Positions 44,640 through 54,600 of a DNA stretch of 64,000 nucleotides are shown piece by piece. The notes under the pieces were generated by a model. The model worked only from the letters and a program-made list of their open reading frames with translations. It was not told the DNA's origin and did not search any database. Location: positions 558,001 to 622,000 of the forward strand of contig NZ_JAMFLY010000002.1 of assembly GCF_023502235.1 (NCBI RefSeq), given 5' to 3'. This stretch comes from Flagellimonas myxillae. Lineage in GTDB: Bacteria > Bacteroidota > Bacteroidia > Flavobacteriales > Flavobacteriaceae. Every line of letters starts with the position of its first letter. Position 1 is the stretch's first letter. Position numbers and translations under genes: made by a program.

Positions 44640-46112
44640 ATGAAAAATATACAGCAAATCATGAGAAGTACAGTAGTTATCATAACATTAGGGTTGGTTT
44701 TCCTTTCCTGTGAAAAACGCCTGGATGATCTAAGGGAAAATCCCAATGCCTTGACAACCATAGATGATGCCGCCCTGTTTACGAAGGCCGTTAGGTCTGT
44801 ATTTCAGGGGACCACGGATAATGCATCATCCCATTTTGCCGGGATGCATGCACATTATTATGTAGCCGGAAGTACCTGGAGAGCTCCTGACCAATACGGT
44901 GATGGACACGATGGTGATTACAACAGCATTTTGAATGGCCTTTACGGCGGAACCATTCGACATATAGAAGACGTGCTGGAAATTACCACAGCTGAAGGAA
45001 CTAAAAACCCTGTGCGCAACGCCATGGCGGACGTAATTGCCGTGTTGGGGTTTGCCAAGATTACCGATGCTTATGGAGAAGTGCCCTATACCGAAGGCGG
45101 TAAAGGGAAAACAGAGGATATTGTACAGCCCAGATATGATACTCAGGAAAGTATCTATCGAGACATGATTGAACGCCTTTCAAACAGTATAGCGGTACTG
45201 AAGAATGCGGACCCGGCCGAAGGATATCCGGACTCGGACCCCATTTTTAACAATGACATGGATAAATGGGTGCGCTTTGCCAATAGTGTCCGTTTAAGGT
45301 TGGCCATGCGAGTTCGCTTTGCGGATAGCGCTTTGTCCAGTGCCACGGTAGCTCTGTGCTTGGACGAACCACTTATGGAATCTGTGGACCATGATGCGTT
45401 CATGATTGAAACAGAAGGAACCGGAAATGCCTGGTTCAACCGAAGAACAGGATTTCCATCGATTAAAATGTCGACCATGTTAATCGATCAGTTGCAAAGT
45501 ACTGCAGATCCTAGGTTGCCTGTTTTTGTGAGCCAGGATGGCAATGGAGAATATTCTGGGATGATCAATGGCTTGACCGATGTCGCATTTGGGGGCTCGG
45601 ATTTTGCCAACAAATCGGATATGGGATTACAACTTTCGTCTCCAGAAAGCAAATTATATGTCATTACAGCTTCAGAGGTTTGGTTGCTCCGAGCGGAAGC
45701 GGCCTTGGTTTTTGATAATGATCCAACAGCTGCAAATACATTGTTTAGAATGGGTATAGAAACATCCTTACACCAATGGGAAATCGACCCAACGGACATA
45801 GCGACCTTTATGGGGTCTCCCTCGGCAACCTTGGCGGGAATCAATGATGAAGAACAAATCGGGGTACAGATGTGGTTGGCCTTGGTGCCGAATTACTTCG
45901 AGGGTTGGATCCATATCAGAAGAACGGGATACCCGATAATTCCTGTAAGGGAGGATGCGGATTTGCACCCAGGGGTGACTAACGGAATTATGCCGACCAG
46001 ATTTAAGTACTCCTCTTTTGAATTGGGCTCCAATACGAACAATGTTACGGAGGCCATCAACAGACAAGGACCCAACGCCATAGATACTCCTGTTTGGTGG
46101 GATAAGAATTAA
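44640..46112 (+). CDS. SusD/RagB-type outer-membrane lipoprotein
   Basis: A 490-residue lipoprotein that caps the SusC channel and binds the ligand at the cell surface. The signal peptide ends at FLSC (Cys24), followed by [14 protein letters not shown], the hallmark of SusD N-termini. TPR-like helices follow ([36 protein letters not shown]). The start may be ATG 44640 or 44634; TTG 44631 is less likely. It directly follows susC and precedes a PKD lipoprotein by 1 bp. Confidence 0.93.
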   Translation: MKNIQQIMRSTVVIITLGLVFLSCEKRLDDLRENPNALTTIDDAALFTKAVRSVFQGTTDNASSHFAGMHAHYYVAGSTWRAPDQYGDGHDGDYNSILNGLYGGTIRHIEDVLEITTAEGTKNPVRNAMADVIAVLGFAKITDAYGEVPYTEGGKGKTEDIVQPRYDTQESIYRDMIERLSNSIAVLKNADPAEGYPDSDPIFNNDMDKWVRFANSVRLRLAMRVRFADSALSSATVALCLDEPLMESVDHDAFMIETEGTGNAWFNRRTGFPSIKMSTMLIDQLQSTADPRLPVFVSQDGNGEYSGMINGLTDVAFGGSDFANKSDMGLQLSSPESKLYVITASEVWLLRAEAALVFDNDPTAANTLFRMGIETSLHQWEIDPTDIATFMGSPSATLAGINDEEQIGVQMWLALVPNYFEGWIHIRRTGYPIIPVREDADLHPGVTNGIMPTRFKYSSFELGSNTNNVTEAINRQGPNAIDTPVWWDKN

Positions 46113-46113
46113 A

Positions 46114-47043
46114 ATGAACAAACTAAGAACAAAACAAATGAGACATAGTAAGATATTGGGAATTTTATTGCTCGCCTTGGCCTTGGTCAATTGTAGCGAG
46201 GATGACGCCCCGCTGGAGCCTTTGGCTGATTTTCAATTTTTGGTGGAGGGATCCGTGGTGACATTTAATGGAACTGTGGCAAATGCTACTTCGATCTCTT
46301 GGGATTTTGGTGATGGATCCAGTAGTTCCGACGAAGATCCGGTATATGCTTATGCAAGTCCAGGAACCTACGAAGTTGTATTGACGGTATCTGGAGCAAA
46401 TGGCTCCTTCACGGAGACCAAGGAAGTGACCATTTTGCCTTCATTGGAAATTTTGTTGACCGGTGGGCCAGCAAGACCAGAAGGAAAGACCTGGAGGTTG
46501 CGAAGGGCCTATACCGCTGGGAAGGAAGGTGCAGGTCTGATAACAAGCGATTTGAGCCTTTTGATAGCTTCCTTCGACAATTTGTTGGATGCGGTTGGTC
46601 TGGGCGCTTCGTACGATGATGCGTTCACGTTTGTACACGATGGTACCTACAAAGTGGATAATGTGGATGGACAAAGTTTAATGGGCCTTGTTCATGCCAG
46701 CGCGTTTTTCCCAGCTGAAATTACAGGAGTTTCATTGGATGTGAACAATGTACCCTTGGCACACGCGCTATACACCCCAAAAACGGATGCCACTTGGATG
46801 GTCAGCGAAGAAGATTTTTCCGTGGGTACCCTGCATCCCCTTGAGGGTCCAATTTCCGTTCCTTTTACGGGACAACAACGTTTGATTTTGGATGAGTACC
46901 TGGGATATAAGGAAACCACCAATATTATCATTATTAAAGAATTGACGGAAACAACAATGAATGTGGCCATGGGAATCCATACGGAACCTGCTGCTTTTGA
47001 TACCCCAACATTGTTTTTCCATTTGACATTTGAGTCGCTCTAA
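46114..47043 (+). CDS. PKD-domain lipoprotein of the SusCD locus
   Basis: A 309-residue lipoprotein. The signal peptide ends at LVNC, followed by acidic SEDD, a typical surface-export signal. A PKD domain at about 38-110 (ISWDFGDGSSSSDEDP, YAYASPGTYEVVLTVSG) is followed by a beta-rich domain of unknown function (KTWRLRRAYTAGKEG). An alternative start is ATG 46138. It is located where PULs carry a surface glycan-binding protein (SusE/F-like), so ligand binding is likely (inference). A strong terminator lies 46 bp after the stop. Confidence 0.85.
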   Translation: MNKLRTKQMRHSKILGILLLALALVNCSEDDAPLEPLADFQFLVEGSVVTFNGTVANATSISWDFGDGSSSSDEDPVYAYASPGTYEVVLTVSGANGSFTETKEVTILPSLEILLTGGPARPEGKTWRLRRAYTAGKEGAGLITSDLSLLIASFDNLLDAVGLGASYDDAFTFVHDGTYKVDNVDGQSLMGLVHASAFFPAEITGVSLDVNNVPLAHALYTPKTDATWMVSEEDFSVGTLHPLEGPISVPFTGQQRLILDEYLGYKETTNIIIIKELTETTMNVAMGIHTEPAAFDTPTLFFHLTFESL

Positions 47044-47053
47044 CGAAGAAAGG

Positions 47054-47082
47054 TTGGAATCATTTTGATTAGATTAGTTTTG
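47054..47082 (+). promoter_or_regulatory. Candidate promoter upstream of the aldehyde dehydrogenase
   Basis: TTG (47054-47056), an 18-nt spacer and TAGTTTTG (47075-47082) match the consensus. Its start site would fall at about 47089, directly before the terminator hairpin at 47090-47127. Confidence 0.45.
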
Positions 47083-47089
47083 TGATTGG

Positions 47090-47127
47090 GAATTCCCGGA
47101 TGGAAACATTCGGGATATTCTTTTTAT
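47090..47127 (+). terminator. Strong intrinsic terminator (GAAA tetraloop)
   Basis: A 13-bp stem with one bulge (47090-47102 with 47107-47120) is closed by a GAAA tetraloop and followed by TTTTT. It ends the SusCD operon and lies 30 bp before the aldehyde dehydrogenase start. It may also act as an attenuator for the promoter directly upstream. Confidence 0.8.
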
Positions 47128-47155
47128 TTCAGAATACGTATTACCAAACAAAGCC

Positions 47156-48520
47156 ATGGAAGTACCGAAGAAACAACGGGATTTTTTTGCCTCACAGAAA
47201 ACAAAGGATGTAGCGTATAGAAAAAAGGCATTAAAGCGCTTGCAAAAAGAAATTTTGGCAAGGGAGGATGATGTCTGTAAAGCACTCTACGCCGATTTTA
47301 AGAAACCAGAGTTTGAAACCTTGGTGGCGGAAACCCAATTTGTTTTGGCAGAGTTAAAGGTCATGTTGAAAAACATGGAATTTTGGGCCCGTCCCGAACG
47401 TGTTTCTTCCATCCTTGCCAATTGGCCTTCGTCCGATTATCTCTATCGGGAACCGTACGGTACGGTTTTGCTTATTGCCCCTTGGAATTATCCTTTCCAA
47501 TTGGTATTTGCTCCTTTGGTTGGGGCAGTGGCAGCCGGAAATACGGTCGTGGTGAAGCCATCAGAACTAACCCCAAATACATCCCAAATAATCACAGAAA
47601 TAGTTGCTAAGGTTTTTGAACCCGGGCATGTGTCCGTGGTGGAGGGTGGTGTGGAAGTTTCCCAACAACTGCTGGTCCAAAAATGGGATTATATTTTCTT
47701 TACCGGCAGTACCAAGGTGGGGCAAATCGTTTACGAAAGCGCAGCAAAACACCTCACCCCCGTGACTTTGGAACTGGGAGGTAAAAACCCTTGTATTGTA
47801 GACGATTCAGCTTCCATAAAACTGACGGCCAAACGCATTGTTTGGGGAAAATTCCTGAATGCCGGACAAACGTGCATAGCCTCCGATTACATCTTGGTGC
47901 ACCGCAAAGTGAAAGCGGCCCTTATCGAGGCGCTGAAAAAGAGTATTCAAGATGGTTTTGGGGATATAAGCCAGGCCTCCGATGATTATGCCCGAATCGT
48001 TAACGAAAAACACCATGCCCGACTAAAGACCATGCTTGAAGGTCAGGATATTCTTTTTGGAGGGATTTCTGATGATACCGACAATTATTTGTCCCCAACC
48101 TTGGTGGACGAACCCCAAATGGACAGTCCTTTAATGGAAGGTGAGATTTTCGGACCCATCCTTCCCATCATTGCATACGAAACGGAAGAAGATATTGACA
48201 ATCACATATCCCATTACGGCAAGCCATTGGCCACCTACATTTTTTCGAACCGGAAATCGTTCCAAAAGAAAATGTTGGACAAATACAGCTTTGGCGGAGG
48301 TTGCATCAACGATACGGTCATCCAGATATCCAATAAAAAGCTTCCCTTTGGCGGCGTTGGTGCAAGTGGTTTGGGAGGGTATCATGGGAAAGCCTCTTTC
48401 GAGATATTTTCCAATCAAAAGGGGATCATTAAAAAGGCCAATTGGTTTGACGCCCCACTCCGGTATCCCCCGTACAAGCTCCCGAACAAGATTGTTAAAA
48501 TGATCAAGCACTTGTTTTAA
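47156..48520 (+). CDS. Aldehyde dehydrogenase (class 3-like)
   Basis: A 454-residue NAD(P)+-dependent enzyme. The nucleotide-binding region has WNYPFQLVFAPLVGAVAAGN and FFTGSTKVGQ; ELGGKNP supplies the general-base glutamate and GQTCIASDY the catalytic Cys240. The length and the missing N-terminal extension match the class 3/fatty aldehyde group, which often has a C-terminal hydrophobic tail; here the C-terminus is NKIVKMIKHLF. It is monocistronic. Confidence 0.93.
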   Translation: MEVPKKQRDFFASQKTKDVAYRKKALKRLQKEILAREDDVCKALYADFKKPEFETLVAETQFVLAELKVMLKNMEFWARPERVSSILANWPSSDYLYREPYGTVLLIAPWNYPFQLVFAPLVGAVAAGNTVVVKPSELTPNTSQIITEIVAKVFEPGHVSVVEGGVEVSQQLLVQKWDYIFFTGSTKVGQIVYESAAKHLTPVTLELGGKNPCIVDDSASIKLTAKRIVWGKFLNAGQTCIASDYILVHRKVKAALIEALKKSIQDGFGDISQASDDYARIVNEKHHARLKTMLEGQDILFGGISDDTDNYLSPTLVDEPQMDSPLMEGEIFGPILPIIAYETEEDIDNHISHYGKPLATYIFSNRKSFQKKMLDKYSFGGGCINDTVIQISNKKLPFGGVGASGLGGYHGKASFEIFSNQKGIIKKANWFDAPLRYPPYKLPNKIVKMIKHLF

Positions 48521-48642
48521 GTGAACGTTTCGCAATAAATTGCTAGAACCCCATCACTTGATTTTCCGTCTAGTAAAATCAAATTGGGACTGACTTTACA
48601 AAGGTGGCTCAGCCATTAATTTGACTATTTATCGAATAGGGG

Positions 48643-48672
48643 TTTGTTGGCTTGGATTAATTGCTATTTTAG
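48643..48672 (+). promoter_or_regulatory. Candidate promoter of the BspA-like operon
   Basis: TTTG (48643-48646), an 18-nt spacer and TATTTTAG (48665-48672), with one mismatch to TAnnTTTG, lie 21 bp before the ATG at 48693. Confidence 0.4.
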
Positions 48673-48692
48673 GCGCCTAATCTGCTCCACCT

Positions 48693-51600
48693 ATGCTAAA
48701 AGGCTACATTGCTACAATTCTTTTTCTTTATTCTTTTGTTGTTTTTCCCCAAGATTTTGTAACCACCTGGAAAACAGATAATATAGGTGCTACTGGGAAC
48801 AATCAGATCAGTATTCCGACCCACACAAGTTCAACCTATGACTATACGGTGGACTGGGGAGATGGTAGTTCGGATACGAACGTGACCGGCGATATTACCC
48901 ATACCTATGCGATTCCCGGCACCTATACGGTTACCATTTCCGGTCTATTCCCTAGAATATATTTTGAAGATCTTTTGAATACCAAAGATCCAATGAAGCT
49001 ATTGACGGTGGAACAATGGGGAAGCAACCCATGGCAATCCATGTTCGGTGCGTTTTCAGGGTGTGGAAATATGGATGTTGTAGCTACAGACGTCCCGGAC
49101 CTATCTCTGGTTACGGATTTAGCCAGGATGTTCCAGGGGTGTACCCTCTTGGTGGGGAATAATTCTTTTACCACCTGGGATATGACCACCGTATTGTACA
49201 TGGGGGAAATGTTCGAGGATGCTACTATGTTCAACCAACCCATAGGATCTTGGGACGTTAGCGGGGTGGAGACCATGAATAGCTTGTTTAGAGGTGCCTT
49301 GGCCTTTGACCAGGACATTAGTGGATGGGATACCGGAAACATCATGTGGATGAGTCAAATGTTTATGGGTACCTCCTTTAATCCTGATATAAGCGGTTGG
49401 GACACTTCAAGTTTGACCGATATGTCCTTTATGTTTGAGATGAATGATACATTCAATCGGGATATTTCATCGTGGGACACAAGCAACGTTAGATGGATGA
49501 GTAGGGCCTTTTTGGGTGCAACAGCATTTAACCAAGATATTAGCTCCTGGGATGTGGGTAGTGCAGAATTCATGAGCGAAGTTTTTTCCGGAGCCTCCTC
49601 CTTCAATCAAGATTTAAGTACCTGGAATATTGCAAAGGCTAGCAATATGACATCCATATTTGACGATTCCGGACTATCGGACGAAAATTATAACAATATC
49701 CTAATTGGATGGAGCAATCTGCCCACATTACAGGAAGACGTCAAGTTTGGGGCAAGCGGAAACCAGTTTTGTGAAGGGGGTCCTGCGCGACAAAACCTTA
49801 TTGTCACGTATAATTGGGAGATAAATGATGGTGGAATCTCTGCAGGGTGCACTGTGGACCAACAAAGAGCTTTTGTTACCACATGGCAGATCAGCGATGC
49901 AAGCAATCCGGCTGTAATTCCCACCCATCCTAGCGAAAGTTATTCGTATACAGTGGATTGGGGTGACGGAAATGTGGATTCAGACGTTACGGGAAATGCT
50001 TCACATACTTATAGTCAAACGGGTACCTACGATATTGCCATAACCGGGACCTTTCCCAGAATACATTTTAACTCTGGGACTGTAAATGCTGCTTTAATTG
50101 AAAATGTGATACAATGGGGGGATATGGAATGGACGTCGATGGAAGGAGCGTTTTCCAATTGTGTAAACTTGGATGTCACCGCCAAGGACACACCCAACTT
50201 ATCGCTGGCAACTTCGGCCAACAGCATGTTCAGTAATTGTTCATCCTTGGTTGGAAATACAAGCTTAAATAAATGGGATGTTTCTGGATTGGTGGATGTG
50301 GGTGAAATGTTTTCGGGAGCAACCCAATTCAATCAAATTCTTTCAAATTGGAACACATCAAGCGTTACCAATATGTTCAGAATGTTCTACCAGAGTGGAT
50401 TTCAGAACAGTTTGGGTACTTGGGATGTTTCCAATGTCGGCAATCTTACCGAAGTGTTGACGGGCAGTCAACTCACTACTGTAAATTTTGATAACACCCT
50501 TGTCGCATGGAGTCAGTTGGGGAGCCTTCAAAACAATCTGCAATTTGATACAGGATCTAGTGAATATTGTTTGGGCGCAACTGCCAGACAATCTATAATA
50601 GATAGTTACGGATGGACCATTAACGACAATGGGGAAAATTGCCCAACACAAAATGCCTTTGTCACTACTTGGAAAACCGACAACGAAGGCATGTCGGAAG
50701 ACAATGCCCTTTCCATCCCAATTGTAGGCGGGCCATACACGATTGATTGGGGGGATGGAACCGTGGAAATAGATTTGTTTGGTACAGCTACCCATACGTA
50801 CACCACAGTTGGGACATATACGGTTTCCATTGTTGCAGATGCCGTCTCCATACAACATAACAGCTATCCTGGCAATGAGGCGTTCAGCGATGCCACCAAG
50901 CTATTGGAAATAAATCAATGGGGAGATATACAATGGAACTCCATGTTGGCGGCTTTTGCCGGATGCTCAAATATGGATGTTGTGGCCTATGATGTTCCTG
51001 ATTTTTCAGGACTAACCTCCCTTTTTGGAATGTTTTCCTATTGTGGTTCTTTAAAAGGAAATGCCACGTTCAACGCTTGGGATATTTCCAACATTGACAA
51101 TTTAACCCAGGTTTTTTACGTATGCTCCCAATTCAATGCAGATATTTCCAATTGGGATGTAAGTAATGTAACAGCCATAAGCAATCTTTTTGTCAACTGC
51201 TCCATTTTTAACCAGGACATTTCCAATTGGGATGTTTCCAGCGTTACAGATATGGGCGGAATGTTCAGTGGAGCTATTCAGTTTAATCAGGACATATCCG
51301 GTTGGAATGTATCCAATGTCACCAGTATGAGGAGTATGTTTCAACACTCAGAATTTAACCAAGACATTTCTGGGTGGGATGTATCCAATGTTACCGATAT
51401 GACCGCCATGTTTAACCAAACTCCGAATTTTAATCAGGACATTTCTGGATGGGATGTTTCCAGTGTAACGGATATGAGCAGTATGTTTGGCGGAACTGGG
51501 GCATTTAACCAAGATATATCCGGATGGGATGTATCCAATGTCACCCGCATGTGGGCGACCTTTTCAAATTCAACAGTGTTTAACCAAGACATATCGGGAT

Positions 51601-54600
51601 GGGATGTATCCAATGTTACCAACATGTTTTGGTTGTTTGCCCGTGCTACTGCGTTCAATCAGGATTTGGGCAATTGGGATGTTTCCAAGGTTACCGATAT
51701 GACCGACATATTTGAAAGTGGTAATATGTCCAACTATAATTATGATAGAACCTTGATAGGCTGGGCAGGCCTTCCGTCCTTGCAGTTCGGGGTTACATTT
51801 GATGCCCCACAAAACCAATATTGTGCGTCAGAGGAAGCTAGACAGAACATAATTGACACCTATAATTGGATAATCAATGATGGTGGGGAACTTAGCAATT
51901 GTGGAAGTCCATTTGTCACTACTTGGAAAACGGATAATCCTGGTCTTTCAGAGGATAATCAGATAACTATTCCAACTTTTCCAGGAGAAACATACGACTA
52001 TACAGTGGATTGGGGTGATGGCTCTACGGATTCCAATGTAACCGGTGATATTACCCATACCTATGCCACTCCAGGAACCTATACGGTTTCCATAACCGGC
52101 GTATTCCCAAGGATTTACTTTAACGACTTTACCCTTAATTTTTCTGATTTCACCGGAGATGAGTTAAAGCTTTTGACCATAGAACAATGGGGCAACATAC
52201 ATTGGACCTCCATGGAAGCGGCCTTTGCCGGATGCTGGAACCTCCAGTTCAATGCAACGGACATTCCTGACTTGACTAGCGTAAGCAGCACCCGCAACAT
52301 GTTTTACAATTGTTTGTTCTTCGCGGGCAATGAAAGTTTTGCCGATTGGGACGTGAGCGTGGTAACCGATATGGCCTACATGTTCGACAAAACTACTTTT
52401 GATCAAGACATCTCCGCATGGGATGTTTCCAATGTTGAGTATATGTCCTATATGTTTTATAGCAGTCGGTTCAATCATGATATAAATGGTTGGGACGTAA
52501 GCAATGTTCGATGGATGGAGGGGATGTTCTCAAGTGGGCAATTCAACCAAGACCTTTCCAATTGGGACGTTAGCAAGGTTATGAGCATGGAGCACATGTT
52601 CAGCAGCACTTATTTCAATCAGGATATCTCTTCTTGGGATGTTTCAAGTGTTACCAATATGACCTATATGTTCACCCAGGGACATTTTGACCAGGATATT
52701 AGCGGTTGGGACGTTTCCAATGTTTCGGCCATGGATTTTATGTTCGATGCCTCTGATCTGTCCGATGAAAATTACGATAACATACTCTTGGGATGGAGCC
52801 AGCTTGCTTCGCTACAAAACGGAGTGAATTTAGGGGCTAATGAGGCCTATTATTGTGATTCTGAAGCAGCCAGGGCACTTCTTATAAACACCTACGGATG
52901 GACCATAAATGATTTGGGAATAAACTGTGAGGCACCAATTCCCTTTATCACTACTTGGAAAACAGATAATCCCGGACCATCTGAAGATAATCAGATCACC
53001 ATTCCTACACATCCATTGGAGAATTATGATTACACTGTGGATTGGGGGGATGGCTCAACCGATGAAGGGGTCACTGGAGATTTTACCCACACCTATGCCT
53101 CACCCGGAACCTATCAGGTGACCATCTCGGGAAAGTTCCCAGGAGTGTTTTTTAATGGCTCTCCAAATGGCCACAGTATAGCACCCACAGATTCTGATGA
53201 TCAAAAGATACTTTCTGTTGATCAATGGGGCAATAATAGATGGTTTACCACAACCTACGCCTTTGCTGGATGTTCCAATTTGGATGTTTTGGCCACAGAC
53301 GAACCGGATTTTTCCAGGTCGGGACTTAATACTTCCGGAATGTTCAGGGATTGTGCATCCCTTGTCGGAAACGACTCTTTCAATGCTTGGGAAGTGGCGA
53401 ATGTAACGGTAATGGGCTATATGTTTAGTGAAGCAAGCCTATTTGACCAAGATTTGGGAAGTTGGGATGTATCCAATGTACTGGACATGGCCTCCATGTT
53501 TGATGGAAGCGGATTGTCTACCGCAAATTATGATAAAACATTAAAGGGATGGAGTGCATTACCGTCCTTGGCGAATGGCATTTGGTTAGGCGCCAACAAC
53601 ACTCAATATTGTACTTCCGAAACCGAAAGACAACTTATAATCGATACCTATGGATGGAACATCAACGATGGGGGCAAGGCTCCAGATGGTTGTGAATTGG
53701 TAGGAGCTTTTGTAACCACATGGAAAACGGACAATCCTGGAGTATCCAACAATAACCAAATTACCATTCCCACTACCGGTGGAGGTTACAACTACGATGT
53801 TGATTGGGGAGATGGAAACGTAGACCTTGGAGTTACTGGGGATATCACCCACACCTACGATGTTCCTGGAACTTACGATGTTGCCATTAAAGGGGACTTC
53901 CCTCAAATATATTTTGTAAACCAGGGAGATAGGGAAAAGATATTATCGGTAAAGCAATGGGGCCATATATCCTGGAGATCCATGCTCAATGCCTTTCACG
54001 GTTGCTCAAACTTGGATGTGGAAGCCACAGATATTCCGGATTTGAGCAATGTAACTACCACCCAATACATGTTTAGGTTATGTGGGTCTCTTGTGGGGAA
54101 TGGCACTTTTAATGGCTGGGACACAAGTACGGTCACCAGCATGGATTTTATGTTCCGGGAAGCCACCCAATTTAATCAAGATATTTCTGGATGGGACACC
54201 GGGCAGGTGAATTCCATGATTGGCATGTTTCTAGATGCGAAGGCGTTTGATCAAAACATTGGTTCTTGGGATGTTCAGAATGTGAGCAGTTTGGACCGAA
54301 CATTCAGTGGAGCGGAGGTGTTCAATCAGGATCTGGCCAATTGGAATGTTTCCAATGTTTCCAATATGTGGTCGATGTTTGCCAACGCCCTTGCCTTTAA
54401 TCAGAATTTAGGAGATTGGGATGTATCCAATGTGTCCAATATGACTTCCATCTTTGATGGCGCGGGAATGTCAACTTCAAATTATGACCAAACCTTAATG
54501 GGTTGGAGTGCATTACCATCATTAACCAATGGTGTTGTGCTAGGTGCGAACAATGCACAATATTGCGCATCCGAATCTGAAAGACAACAGATTATCGATA

